Under the pieces are notes generated by a model, which did no database searches, was not told the origin of the DNA, and worked only from the letters and a program-made list of their open reading frames with translations. The position numbers and the translations under genes are program-made. DNA of 64,000 nt from NCBI GenBank assembly GCA_036244855.1, contig BQKZ01001442.1, positions 33,931-97,930 of the forward strand. The letters are read 5' to 3'. Positions within the stretch are counted from its first letter, which is position 1, and each line of letters opens with the position of its first letter. This document shows positions 1 through 12,223 of the stretch, piece after piece. This DNA comes from Temnopleurus reevesii. Its lineage: Eukaryota > Echinodermata > Echinoidea > Temnopleuroida > Temnopleuridae.

Positions 1-42
1 GGGGTGGGGGGAGGGAGGGAGATAGGTTAAAAGAATGTACCC

Positions 43-500
43 ATTGTTCTTACAGTCTAGTTTTAATATGTTTATGTCAAAGTGACAGTTAATGGGGATG
101 GGCGGGGGAACTAACAGTGAACCTTGAGGCATGTGGTTTGAACCCGACATTGCTCAAAGTGAACTAATGGTCGATGGGTGATGCTCTCCCTTTGTACGAA
201 AAATCCGACGGATGTCCAAAGAGGTTTCAGGTAAGGGACCGTTTCCATTGCTCTGTCAGTCGAGCATTAATACAATCATGTCAAAGTGAAAGTGACTTGG
301 GGGTCTGGCAGTGAACCTTGAGATGTGGTACATGGAACCTGACACTGCCCCAAGTAAACTTTGGGCCAATGATCCCTTCCTTTGGGTACGCAAAATCTGA
401 TGTTTGTCAGTATGTTCCCCTCCCAACTTCTTTTGCACCTACTTGGGGATGGTTGTAGGATTTGGCTACGTCCCGATTGTTTTACAGTGCAACACTGATT
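43..500. repeat. Degenerate tandem repeat, about 200-base unit
   Basis: Two diverged copies start near 43 and 245 ('caaagtgaNagt', 'cagtgaaccttgag', 'atgtggt', 'aacctgacactgc', 'gtacgcaaaatc' recur in the same order), with the start of a third near 470. No coding sense. Confidence 0.55.
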
Positions 501-2346
501 TCTTTGATTCATTAACTACGAAAGGTCTAGCAAAGAGTACAGGAGATAGGGGTGTTCTGATTTTTTTTCTATGTCACGCCGGGGGAAGATGACATTTTGC
601 TTTGCATATGACAGAACTGCCAAAAGGGATACATCAAAATCAGAATATGTTTCCAAAGTCTTTCTTTTTGTTTGTAAATAGAATAATGACCTATTTTCAC
701 AATGTTTGTTGCACCGAATACCTAGGGTATGTAGAATAACTATCCACTCGTCGTATATATTTTTGACAAACCACATTCAGCCCCAATAAGAGTAATTTTA
801 CGATTAAACCTTGTTGCTATATGTGTGAGAAGACATTCATATGACTACATAATGCGTGTCAATTATTTTCCTCACTGGGAATGTATTTGAATACTGCCAT
901 ACCATGTTATTGAAACTTTCGTTCGTTCTGTCTTAATCGCGGTTGTGTCAACCATTTGTCACAACATGATCCTCGAGCATTTAACTCCCGCTGAAACCTC
1001 ATTTTGCCATTTTTCGAATCTATCGGTTAGATCTGACAATACATCAAGAAATATTCTCGCTCCCAATGCCCCCGAAACCTACAATATCTTGTATAAACCT
1101 TGAGGTGCAGATCTTGCCATATCTATCGCGAATGTCCACACGAATACTAACTTGGCATCGAGATGAATTGTGCCTGAATCGCTTGACCCCATTGTAACCT
1201 TCCAAGATCAGCCTTCTGGAATCGTAAGTTCATTCTGGTCTTCTGCTCAGGGCGCACGCATTGAGTCATGAACTTGGGTCGATAAAAAGAGGGAACTGGT
1301 ACACTTTTAGAGATACAACTCAATGTAATATCTAAAACAAAATAATTTGACCAAAATGGCTATAGCACACAAAATAAAATCACTTCTTCGTTATTCTTCA
1401 AAGATTTGTAGAATTGGCGTCACACATATTTGGTTGAAATCAGTGAAATTACTTATTTTTGATCGCCAGGGTCAAAATAAAGATTTGAAGTGGATTTGTC
1501 TGTTTGGTAGGCCTATATAGCAGGAAAAGTACTTTAGTTTGTCCGGTAGGGCTATTGTTGAGGTATGGATCTCGTTTATTTTTGTCTAATTCCATTTTTC
1601 GTCGACCATATAGAAAGTCTACCAACGCATTATGCCATTTCCACGTACTGGATCCCAATTAAGGGATTGTCTATTCTATAAAATGATGATTTAATAGAAC
1701 TGTAACTCATGACAATTCTGTGGAACATTACCCGCTGGTGAAAATACTTCCGGCTTGCTTTCTTACTAATCTAATGGATAAAAACATATGCTTGCCTCTT
1801 TCTCTTGTCACGAAAAAAGGGTAATGTGAACATTCTTTCTCCTTATTGAAGCTTGCTTGCTACTATTATTCATGACATACATCATTCATTCTATATTATG
1901 TAGTAATAAACTAATGATATGGAATAATCATGACTAATCTCTCCCATTGACGTCAATAGCGGGCATGTTCTTCCTTTTATAAACCGAGTCTCTAAAACCG
2001 AGGATTAGTATAGCAAAGTATGATTTCATCGAAAGAAGTCCATTCAGTTTTGTTCAAGTATATTCTTTTCCGCTGAGTGCGTAAGTGTACACCGGCTGAT
2101 ATCAATGGAAAAGGAGCTTACACGAGACGAAATCTATTTTTAGGCTGACAAAAACATGAAATGATTTCATTCAACATGTTCGATATGCAATATAATCGGT
2201 TCATACGACCCATCCATGCTCGCATTATCGGCATCACAAACCATTATTGTAATCGATTTGAAAACTAGTTCAGCTATGAATGGTGACAGACACGCTAAAT
2301 GGAGACATAAACGTGTCTTAACTTTCAGATATGGATCGGGGTAGGT
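501..2346. other. No recognised feature
   Basis: AT-rich unique-looking sequence. Open frames are short and lack motifs; no RNA gene or clear inverted repeat was found by eye. Confidence 0.5.
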
Positions 2347-2599
2347 TAAGGTCGACTCACACCTTTGCGTGTTTAGCCTGCGTCGGCCCAGCGGTTTTTT
2401 TTAAATTAAAAACGCTCGCATGACGCACAAGGATGCAGATCATACGGTGGACTGACGCTCGTCATACGCTCGTCTAGTGCAAGCCGAACGCAAGTCCACC
2501 GTCTGATCTGCATTTGCTTTCCGTCTAGGGAGCGTTTTTAGATTTCAAACACGCTCGACCGACGCAGGCTAAGAGCGCAAAGTTGTGAGTCGTCCTTTA
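2347..2599. mobile_element. TIR element, family A copy 1
   Basis: Palindromic non-autonomous element. Ends GTCGACTCACACCTTTGCG and the inverse CGCAAAGTTGTGAGTCGTC; internal inverted arms contain 'gcctgcgtcggcc' and 'cgaccgacgcaggc', and a second inner pair around 'gtccaccgtctgatctgc'. No open frame. Five further copies occur in the window. Confidence 0.85.
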
Positions 2600-4440
2600 G
2601 GAATGACGATGCACTGCTCATGCTCCGGGCGGCTGCAACGTGAGATAGTAGCCCGGCGTCATTTCAAAACATATCGCGCATATTTCCCGCTCCCCTAGTC
2701 ATTACGGTGCGTCGGATTACAACTCATTTTCCCGCCACGCCGATAATTCTCCTTTCGCTGCCAAATTAAGGTGCCGTAGAGACCCCAAAGACAGGGGACC
2801 AGTGATTTATGAAGACCTTCCCGTTCAGAAACGTGCTTCAATTTCGTTTCATAAATAATCCACATTCCCGCGCACGGAATTGATAGAGTCGTCGTGTTTT
2901 GTCTCGGGGATAGACATGTAGAGCACACGGAGGGCGACAAAATATGAAAGCGCTATTTTGTTTGGTTATTTTTGTAAAAATCAATATAAGACCATGCCGA
3001 ACGTGCAATAGAGAGCGATTCGAAGCTATTGACTCGTGTGATTTTGGTATAAAAATAGGTGTCGCTGCATGCACTCTTGAAAAAAGTTTGGCATTGTAAT
3101 ATCAGCTACCGTATATTTTTATTCCGTACAAACATGACTACTTATATGTCTTTCTTTGCACACAGAGCAAACGGAAATAAGCATGGGCAAAATCGATTCG
3201 ACAAATTCTAACCATCAATTGTTTGCATAATCTGTTTACTAGTATAGGATTTGCACACTGTAGTATTCCTAATGTACTGGGTTTCAAATGTGTTTTCTGC
3301 CTGAATAATTGCCACATAACCTTTAAACCCGATACGTGGCGGCTACTTACCACCATGGGTGGTTCGGAAGCGGTAGCCCTAGAACCCCCTTTCATCGACG
3401 ATTTGTTTGGTGTAAGAGGTGGTAATGAGGCCATAGCTTCAGGCAGAAGTACGATCTCACTTTCCAATAAGAGCCCCCACGTGAAGTGTATACTCAAGGG
3501 GATATGCCATATCGGACATCGAGATAAGTCTTTGTGATTAAACCCAGAACTCGCAGTCGTATCAGTAATACACACACCTGTTCTAAAGAGCGTCTCGCTT
3601 TACAGAACTGAAGTGCCACTTGAAGGGCGCCATCAAGTTCTGTTGGCAATGGTCGGTGTCCGATGCTTGTTTGTGACGACTAACCTTCCTGTTATGAATA
3701 CGTCACCCGGAATAGGTGACATTGTACACTCGCCAACACATTTCATCAAATGGTGATAAAAGCTTTGTATATCGAGACGTCTCGCGGTTTTTTCGTCACC
3801 TTTGAATGAAAGCCAACCATGAAACATAGATCCTTCCTAACTTTCTGAAATAAACGACTACAAAATATTTTCAACTCATGTAGAAAATGACAGGAACAAT
3901 CGGAGAACAGTAACACGAAATGGAAATATTCGGTAGAAGTGAACATAGCAATATAACTTATCTATTACATGTTTATTCCAAAAAAATATTATATCGTTAA
4001 GTAAAGACTACTTAATAAAACCATATATTTCTTTGTCCTATGTTTCCCACTCTTCCCATCTTTCATTCTCTATATTTGCACCTCTGTCAATGCTTCTCAT
4101 CTTCTTCTCTCTAACATAAACTTGGTATTTTTGCTCTTACATAGGCATCCACTTGATTGTTCGTCATTTCCTATTTTCTCAAGGTTTCGTCTTTTTAGGA
4201 ATTCAATTCGCTTGGCCCAAACTTTAAATTTTCAGAGCTTTACTTTTACGTAGGCATAAGATATAATCTCTTGACCTTTTCTGCTTGTGATGTATATTAA
4301 TAGCAGCGTCAACATTTAGATAATACTTTTTTTTCAAATACTTCTTATTGTTATGATCATTTATCAAATTATTTTTTTTACCGGACTATAGCACTTTTGT
4401 CTATTCTGCATTAACAAGAATTTCTTCCCTACAATACACT
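2600..4440. other. No recognised gene
   Basis: Mixed-composition sequence to about 3900, then AT-rich. Frames overlapping on both strands near 3138-3575 have no recognisable domain and no splice-supported extension. Confidence 0.5.
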
Positions 4441-4567
4441 TTCACGTCACCTGGGTTGAGTACAGCACATCGTGGCCAAATTCCTTGCTGAATGCAATAG
4501 ACTTCATGGCTGGGAGTCGAACCGTGACCCTCTCGTTGAAAGTCAGATCCACCAAACCGCCTTGCTT
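4441..4567 (-). mobile_element. SINE E fragment (diverged)
   Basis: 'cacctgggttgagtacagca', 'ttgctgaatgcaat' and a B-box-like 'gggagtcgaaccgtgaccct' occur in the order seen in the other E copies, so the sense strand is minus. Confidence 0.6.
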
Positions 4568-5009
4568 CTGCAATATCAGAATCGGAAAGGCGGAATATAT
4601 ATTTCATCAGTGCTTTTCAACCCGACATAGTACAAGACCCGACACCGCTTTTCCGACAACGTAGCCTGGAAGATGAATAAATTTAGAGTCCTGTTTCATT
4701 TTATGCCATACTCGGCGAAGGGGATATTCCATGTTTTCTCAAAGAATTCTTAAGAATTTGAGAAGCCAACATGATCACATCCAAGACAGGCTTAACATTT
4801 GGAATGTCAAAGAAAATGATTTGTCTTCTAAAGGGCCGGATTCTTTGCATTGCTATGGGCAAGCCGTGTCTGTTTCAAAGACACCGATTCACATGTTGTG
4901 AAGGTCATATCCGACTGGTATATTTAGACCCAGGCGTGCAAATTTCTCGCTCTATCATTTTTTCCGCCGACTGACCACTCTGCCAATGTTATGGTTGCAT
5001 TGATACGCA

Positions 5010-5236
5010 TGTACTGTGAACAGAAGGATCAAATAATTTGGATGAAGTACAAAGCTTCCGTTGAAATATTCAGTATAACTAAACGTACACAAAGTAAATT
5101 TCCTTCCTCTAGCTTATTCTGAGGTTAATTTGTGCATATGCATCTCATCTGTTTTGTGATCATGAAGCTGTTATGAAGGTTTGAATAAAGTAATTTACTT
5201 TGTCCAAATCTATGTTCCTTCTGTACACAATGATGT
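5010..5236. mobile_element. TIR element, family U copy 1
   Basis: Left end 'gtactgtgaacagaagg' then 'atttgga'; right end the inverse ('actttgtccaaat', 'ccttctgtacaca'). Terminal arms of about 60 bases as in the other U copies, diverged. Confidence 0.6.
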
Positions 5237-5696
5237 ACACATTCATATTCTATACAAATACGATGAGGAGGATGATGATGTGTGTATGTGTGTTTATGTA
5301 AATATGTGTGTGTAAAATATATAGATTAAATACATCGGCCACGGCATTACATCTGGAATTTTAAATTCGCATCTAGCCTGTATTAGATTTCGTTTACCAA
5401 ATGTAGATGCAAATGGATAATTCAAAACGCATGCCCTGGATCAGGCTCCCAACAATTGCATAAAACATTCCCAAAAGTGGATCGAAACATTTAAGTAGCT
5501 ACCGGAACTATTTACTATCAAGGAGTTTGAAGCGAGCCACATATTTAGAAGTATAACATAATTCAAATGGTTGCTTTCATAGCGGTGAAGCTATTCCCAC
5601 AAGAATGCCTTTTTGCTAGGATTACCGCAACCCGACTCTCAAAATATGCGGTAGAATGGCTAAGTTGCATGAGCTACCGTTCTCACATCGTAACTA
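5237..5696. other. No recognised feature
   Basis: Short GAT- and TG-rich stretch near 5262-5325, otherwise AT-rich unique sequence. Confidence 0.5.
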
Positions 5697-5847
5697 GGGA
5701 CCTTTAGCATACAAGACGGGAGTGCCGATCACAACGTTAGCTCTGAGATCCATTCAAAAAGTAGCGTTGTGTTGGTGCACCCTTCTGGAACGGACCTTAG
5801 AGCTAACGTTGTGATCGGCCCTACCGTTTTGTTAGCTAAAGCTCCGT
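5697..5847. mobile_element. TIR element, family K
   Basis: Single palindromic element: inner arms 'gccgatcacaacgttagctc' and the exact inverse 'gagctaacgttgtgatcggc', with weaker outer pairing ('gggacctttagc' / 'gctaaagctcc'). Loop of about 70 bases. No coding content. Confidence 0.75.
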
Positions 5848-6387
5848 ACTAAGCTAGCGGATGCATGAAAACTGCACCATATCTTAAACGTATGTTTCTA
5901 ATCCACTTCCAGCGAATACTTACTTGCATTAATGTTGTCATGTCTGTAGTTACAGTCGCGCATTAGGGTTGCATGTTATAGTAGTCTGAAAAAGTAATTT
6001 AACAAACAAATAACATAAAACAAGATAACAATAATATGGATATTAAAGTTGGCATCTTGTATAGCGCACAGTCAACCAGTTTACATCCTGTTCATGGAGG
6101 CATATAAAACCCGAAACAACAACAACACAATTCTAATCATATTGAAATGCGTGTTGATATAGAAGAGCACGTTTCAATTAAAGTTTGTATCATGATTATT
6201 TCATGAACCATTTTGATACCATCGCTATGAAAATATGGAATACTACACAAACACAGACATGTTGTTTTACCCTTTTGTTAGATGTTTGCTTGATGACTAT
6301 ACATTGCAGCAGATTGTCAGATTTACGCCTGACATGTCAGACAGGTTCGTCATGCCAGATAACAAGTGATGTCTACATCACCGTTCG
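5848..6387. other. No recognised feature
   Basis: AT-rich spacer; nothing beyond short chance frames. Confidence 0.5.
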
Positions 6388-6633
6388 AGGCTGACTCCCA
6401 CCTTTGCGTTTTTAGCATACGTCAGCCCAGCGTTTTTGAAAATTGAAAACGTTCCCTGGACGCACAGGGGTGTAAAATTGGAATGCCGTTCGGTGTACAT
6501 TCATTGAGCGCAAGGAGAACGTCAGTCCACCGTCTGATCTGCGTATACTGTGCGCTCGCCGAGCGTTTTTAATCTTAAAAAAAAACGCTGGGTCAAAATA
6601 GGCTGACAAAACAAAAGATGTGAGTCGGCCTTT
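6388..6633. mobile_element. TIR element, family A copy 2
   Basis: Ends GGCTGACTCCCACCTTTGCG and the inverse 'aaaagatgtgagtcggcc'. Same internal order as copy 1 ('gtccaccgtctgatctgcg', 'gagcgtttttaa'). Confidence 0.8.
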
Positions 6634-8074
6634 ATCCGAAGCGGTTTCATTTAGCTCATCAGAAGATTGGGTCCGTTTATGGGTGCTTATAATAACTATC
6701 ATGTATCATTTATAAATAAATAGCACATTAACCATTTGAATACAACTGTCTTGTGAACATTCTTTTGTAAAACGTGACCCCATTCAAATATTTTTGTTTC
6801 ACTCCCGTTGCTTTCTTGTCTTTCATTTTCAAAATAACATCGTCTCTAAAACTGTCATTTAAGACTAAAAGCATTCCCGATCTGTCCGCTCTAGGCATAA
6901 TACATTTGGTCTTATCACACTGCCATTTGCAAAATTCGAAATGTAATCGTGATCAGAGACAACAAATTCCACCACTTTTTATGTTATTATAGTCCGCTTT
7001 CGTCACATAAATTGGCAAACGACATGTTTTGAATATTCCAATTGAAACATTAATTTTCAACCTTGACGTATTCCAGCGTAGCCTGACAATGTTACATGCA
7101 TGTCAAATAGAATTGTTTTAAATGGAATGACACATTGCATACAAAATGGGATCGATATGTTTTGCTTAAATGTCAAATAGTCTTTTGCAATCATCTTTGT
7201 TCAAATTGATAAGATACACCCCAATACACATGGACAAATGGACAAACGGTGCTATAACGACACAGCTAATGCTGCAGTAATCATTGGCAATAATCTAGAA
7301 AAAAATAATATTTATTCTAATGAATCCTGACCATTTCTAATCTATACCTTTAAGCATAGCCCTCCCGCCTCCTCCGTTTCACCCAAACCCGATTTGAAAC
7401 CCGTGGAAGTTATTTTATTCACAAATATATGTGTGGTCTGTAGCTGTCCCGGACCGTCCCGGACTGGGGGCCCTATTAAAAACCACAATGACGTAGAAAG
7501 GGTCTGTGGTGTGTGTCACGCTTAGCGGTGATGGATCGTGTTACAATTACTTCCCAGAAAAGGAATCAAGGTATAGTATTTAGTTATGGCTAATCCAATG
7601 TGTGCAGTACAATAGTTCAGATTCAGATGTTTTATTTCAACCAATTATTTTAAAAACAATTATAGTAACAAACATAGTATACAAGACAAAACAAAATAAA
7701 CATACAAATCAAATCATGGTTTATTCTGCTTTTTAATGTTTTAACAGGAATCTCTTTTAAAACAGGCCGTTTGGCATGAACCAGACTATCCTGTCTTTTA
7801 AAGAAGATTTGAATGAATATATCTTAATTTGCATAATTTGTTTTGATATTTCTTTTTCTTTTGGTGGATAACTCTCATAGCTGCTTCATCTTTACAAAGT
7901 GTCCGCCCAGGAAAGAGAATAGAATAACATGGAGCTATCATTACACCGATTTATTGGGATCAGGCACGCAATCACACACATGGTTCACATTAAACACTCC
8001 TTGGGGTGTATTCCAGCATGATGCTTCAGTTATAAAGGTCCACCATGATATTGACCACAGTTGTCACTCCCCAC
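6634..8074. other. No recognised gene
   Basis: AT-rich sequence with a GC patch near 7360-7480. No domain in any frame. Confidence 0.5.
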
Positions 8075-8203
8075 TTGGGTGGAGATCAGTACCATGTCCA
8101 TACATTTCTTGCTGTAGGGAATTAACGCCATGAGTGGGGTTCGAATCTATGACCATTATGGTTTCACAGGCCAGAGTTAGACCACTAAACCACGATGCTC
8201 CCA
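8075..8203 (-). mobile_element. SINE with tRNA-like head, variant 2
   Basis: On the minus strand the right end reads as a tRNA-like promoter: A-box-like 'tggtttagtggt', then B-box-like 'agattcgaaccc', followed by the E-body 'actcatggcgttaattccct'. Its head differs from that of the copy at 29587-29803 although the adjoining body is shared. Confidence 0.7.
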
Positions 8204-8277
8204 CATTCGGTCACAGTGCTGCATTTTAATAACTTTTCCGGTACAGATAGAAACAACACAGAACACTATTTAAAATT

Positions 8278-8438
8278 TTCCGTAAAATTAAGTCGATCAC
8301 CAATTCAATGCTCCATTATAATGATATTCAAATCAGAACAGGCCTGTAATTGTTATGTCCAGACAGTTTAATTCACGGCGAATTGATCTAGTGTGAATTG
8401 ACCGACTTTATTTTTCGACAATAGTTTATCGTATTACA
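8278..8438. mobile_element. TIR element, family G copy 1
   Basis: 'tttccgtaaaattaagtcga' at the left and 'gactttatttttcgacaata' at the right, with internal 'caattcaatgctcc' as in the other G copies. Right TIR is degraded. Confidence 0.65.
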
Positions 8439-8838
8439 GAAACAAAAGTTAATCAGCTCAGTTTTTGCACCCTTTTGACATCGTTGACGATTGATTCGAG
8501 CCCCCAAAGACACCCCTCGGTCAATCTGACCCTAACAATAACAAACAAACGTCGCACATCTCAATACTTTGTTCACTGTTTCTGAATGTCATCGCATTGA
8601 TGTATTCAACCCCTCTGGCAATATACAGAAAACATTGCATAAGTTACAAAAGCATGTATTTTTCTGAGCCTCTTTGGCCCGCCTGATACTATTCATGACT
8701 AGGTCTGATCGAATACCGGAGGACAGGGTATACCCATTATTTGGGTTTCTCAAATTTAAAGGTATAGATTGGACATGGTCAGGATGCTGAGATTGATGTG
8801 AAACGACTTAATGCATTCACAATTTGCTGTACTTGCAT

Positions 8839-8965
8839 TTAAAGCACTGGTCACATAGGACCCCGGAAGCAACACGATTCACCCCGACTCTTCGTTAATT
8901 CACAGTTAACTGCCTCAGAACAACGAGTCGTGTGGCTACCGGGGTCCTATGTGACCGGGGCTTAA
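8839..8965. mobile_element. TIR element, family B copy 1
   Basis: Inverted arms 'ggtcacataggaccccgg' and 'ccggggtcctatgtgacc', with 'agcaacacgattcaccccga' in the left arm. The central loop is the reverse complement of the loop in the copy at 56052, so the two sit in opposite orientations. Confidence 0.88.
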
Positions 8966-9167
8966 CATAACTCTATACGAAATAAAAACAGGTAGGTCGC
9001 AAGGGACATTTTTGGCACCAAGTGCCACATTCAAAGACCGGTCAAGCAATTTCAATCATTATTATTGAGATTTCCTAAAAATATGTGAAGTGTCACATGA
9101 ACAGATTGCGATTATGCGCACAGTCTTTGAAAAAGGTGCCAATGTGAAAATTTGTATCCTGTATAAA

Positions 9168-9441
9168 TATATGCAATTTATATATCGCACGTATCCACTC
9201 TGCCAAGTGCTCAAGGCGCTTTGCATTATTATAACCCTGGCGTTAGCCCGGCGTACACCAGCGCACATAGCATTTCAAGGAGTAAATATTCCTACCAGGG
9301 ACACATTCACCTCACCTGGGTTGAGTGCAGCACAATGCGGATGAATTTCTTGCTGAAGGAAATTAACGCCACGAGTGGGATTCGAACCTATGACCCATTA
9401 GTTGAAAGGCGAGAGTCGGAGCCACTACACTACGACGCCTC
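9168..9441 (-). mobile_element. tRNA-derived SINE, family E (near full length)
   Basis: Minus-strand sense: head 'gaggcgtcgtagtgtagtgg' (A-box region), B-box 'ggttcgaatcccac', body with 'gctgcactcaacccaggtga' and 'gcgctggtgtacgccgggct', and a tail with 'aagcgccttgagcac' ending near 'gcgatatataaat'. The tail resembles ends shared with L2-type LINEs; that link is inference. Confidence 0.8.
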
Positions 9442-9656
9442 TATGACCCTTGTGTTTGGGATCATTCAGAAAACCTCTTTACGTGCGCAAAACACCACTC
9501 TGTATCTAAGTGTGTACGTTCTCAGATATTGCGTGTATTGTTGCAATCGAAATAAATGTCATTTGTTTCTTGTGTTTTTCCTTTTCTATTTTCGGGTGTC
9601 TATGCGTGTGTGGAAAGAGGGATGGTGTATTTTCTTGCCATTCCTACGACAGCTAT

Positions 9657-10093
9657 GCACTGTGAGCAAAATGGAAAAATGATCTGGGGAAGGCAAAAAA
9701 CTTAAATAGCTTCATAAACGCAAATAAAGTTACATTTCCTGTTTATGCACTAAACATGTGCACACTTCGTCACCGTTTTTACGAACCGGCCTATACTAGC
9801 GGGGGTGGTTGCACGAACCAGTCGTAGCAATTCAATTGAACAATTGCAATAAAAGCTATTGAAATAACATGAATTCAAGTGGTTTGTCATTGTATTTGAC
9901 GCTATGTCGGGTTTTCTACGTGTTCACGTAGCGCCACTGTAGTTATAGGCCAGTTCGCAAAAACACTGACGACTTGTCCGACATCTGCAAAATAACAATT
10001 ACGACAAATTTCATGCATCTGGCTATTGTGAATGCTTGAATGGAGTTTGTTTAAGTTGTCCAACTCCTTTGTCCCTTCTGCTCATCGTGACTT
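9657..10093. mobile_element. TIR element, family U copy 4, with family M inserted
   Basis: Left end 'gcactgtgagcaaaatgg' and right end 'cccttctgctcatcgtgac' preceded by 'ttgtgaatgcttgaatgga'. The interior is interrupted by the M element at 9781-9957. Confidence 0.6.
9781..9957. mobile_element. TIR element, family M copy 1
   Basis: Ends 'gaaccggcctata' and 'ttataggccagttc'. Shares 'cacgaaccagtcgtagcaat' and 'gacgctatgtcgggttttct' with the copy at 53567. Confidence 0.75.
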
Positions 10094-10319
10094 TCGTCGT
10101 TCTGACGTCACGATAGTGTTGCGCCTATCATAAACAATAATAGGATATGAGACTCATGTGGCAAGTGTGGTAACGATCAGCATTCCACAAGGGTATAATG
10201 GATGACAGAATGATGTGTTCACATCATCACATATTTCACACGAATGGAAAGCCGGCTGTAATCGCCCTACGTAAAATGGTAAAACTTTTTTTTTTAACCC
10301 ACACAAATAACGCCTACCT

Positions 10320-10554
10320 AAGGGCCGACTCACATCTTTGTATTTTAAGTGTGCGTTTTGAATTAAAAACGCTCTTCCACCACAGAGTATACGCTGATCA
10401 GACGATGGAGTGATGTTGGGTTTGTGCTCAAGTAGCGTACGCTGAACGTCAGCCCACCGTATGACATGCGTCTTTGTGCGTCAAGGGAGTGTTTTTAATT
10501 TCCAAATACGCTGGGCCGGCGCGGGTTAGAAACACAAAGGTGGGAGTCGGCTTT
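10320..10554. mobile_element. TIR element, family A copy 3
   Basis: Ends 'agggccgactcacatcttt' and 'aaaggtgggagtcggcttt'; internal 'cagcccaccgtatgacatgc'. Diverged from copies 1 and 4. Confidence 0.8.
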
Positions 10555-10644
10555 AACAGTAATGGCATTTGATTTTTTTATTGCTATATAAAGAATGTTT
10601 TTTTACATCTTATCTGCGGATTTGCGACCAACTTTAAACTTATG

Positions 10645-10722
10645 GGCCCGTATTCCGATAGCGAGGTTTACGAGTCGTGGTGAATCGTGTTGCTTTCGGG
10701 GTCCTATGTGGCCGGGGCTTTA
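10645..10722. mobile_element. Chimeric half-C / half-B element
   Basis: The left arm of a family C element ('cccgtattccgatagcgagg') is joined directly to the right arm of a family B element ('gtgaatcgtgttgctttcgg' to 'gccggggcttta'). Confidence 0.75.
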
Positions 10723-11033
10723 CATCTGGCATGTCTTATGACGTCGAGCCGAAGGGACACAGCATTTGGACAGAGTAAACGACTTCCATTGATACCTCTA
10801 ATGAAAGTCTAACACAAAAGTATTTTCATTTCCCTTTTAAAAAATGGCAAACTTGTGCCGAACCAATTAAAGTAAATAAACATTGAAGTGATTTTTTTTA
10901 TGAGGCTGAAGCTATTGGGAGGGCCTGGATCAAGTTGTTTAGTATGTACATTGCGTTTTCGGGATATATCCCAATACAACTACCTTGCACGTTATTAGAC
11001 ACACTGCATCTTTCTCACATATGAGCCCATATT

Positions 11034-11626
11034 GAATAGAAACTCCTAAAATTGGCAACTGTTTTTTCTTATGTATAATGCTATCATATGTTATTTCGCA
11101 TATATCTCGATTGCGCAGATGACAATAAAAGCGATAGACCAGTTTTGGGAGGAGGGCGCTTCAGATATCTAACTAGTTTGCGAGCTGCAAGAATACCATA
11201 ATGCAGTTTTTCAATAGTAAATTAGAGCATGTTCATGGTTTGTTTGAATGAAACCGGCCTAGAAATGGCTTAATTATCGCAAAATAAAAAGAATCATGCT
11301 GCGGTCGTTCTCCCTTACACAGCATGCTTCACGTACAAAATGAACGCGAACTCATACACCGCAGACAATACCACCGATCGCACTGCCCATTTCAGGCCGC
11401 CGCTCCCCCGTTCAAAAGTACTTAGCACACCGTAGGAATAATGGCTGATTGACGTGTTCGACGTAAAATACACATAATACGGGCCAAAATGTATTCCTAA
11501 TATCCTACACAGATATATTTAAGCATGTAAAGCAAGTTATGAATACATCAGCTCGTTTAACATCACTTTCTGCATCCCGATCATTACGAATCTATACCTT
11601 TAACAGTGCGGCACAAGGCTCACCTG
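11034..11626. repeat. 592-base tandem duplication, copy 1
   Basis: Begins 'gaatagaaactcctaaaatt' and ends 'gcacaaggctcacctg'; nearly identical to 11628-12223 with a few substitutions and small indels. A single N at 11627 separates the copies. Confidence 0.95.
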
Positions 11627-11627
11627 N

Positions 11628-12223
11628 GAATAGAAACTCCTAAAATTGGCAACTGTTTTTTTTCTTATGTATAATGCTATCATATGTTATTTCGCATATA
11701 TCTCGATTGCGCAGATGACAATTAAAGCGATAGACCAGTTTTGGGAGGAGGGCGCTTCAGATACTTAACTAGTTTGCGAGCTGCAGTAATACCATAATGC
11801 AGTTTTTCAATAGTAAATTAGAGCATGTTCATAGTTTGTTTGAATGAAACTGGCCTAGAAATGGCTCAATTATCGCAAAATAAAAAAAAATCATGCTGCG
11901 GTCGTTCTCCCTTACACAGCATGCTTCACGTACAAAATGAACGCGAACTCACACTCCGCAGACAATACCACCGATCGCACTGCCCATTTCAGGCCGACGC
12001 TCCCCCGTTCAAAAGCACTTAGCACACCGTAGGAATAATGGCTGATTGACGTGTTCGACGTAAAATACACATAATACGGGCCAAAATGTACTCCTAATAT
12101 CCTACACAGATATATTTAGGCATGTAAAGCAAGCTGTGAATACATCAGCTCGTTTAACATCACTTTCTGCATCCCGATCATTACGAATATATACCTTTAA
12201 CAGTGCGGCACAATGCACACCTG
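11628..12223. repeat. 592-base tandem duplication, copy 2
   Basis: Second copy, ending 'gcacaatgcacacctg'. The N at the junction and low divergence suggest two haplotypes placed in tandem by the assembler. Confidence 0.95.
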
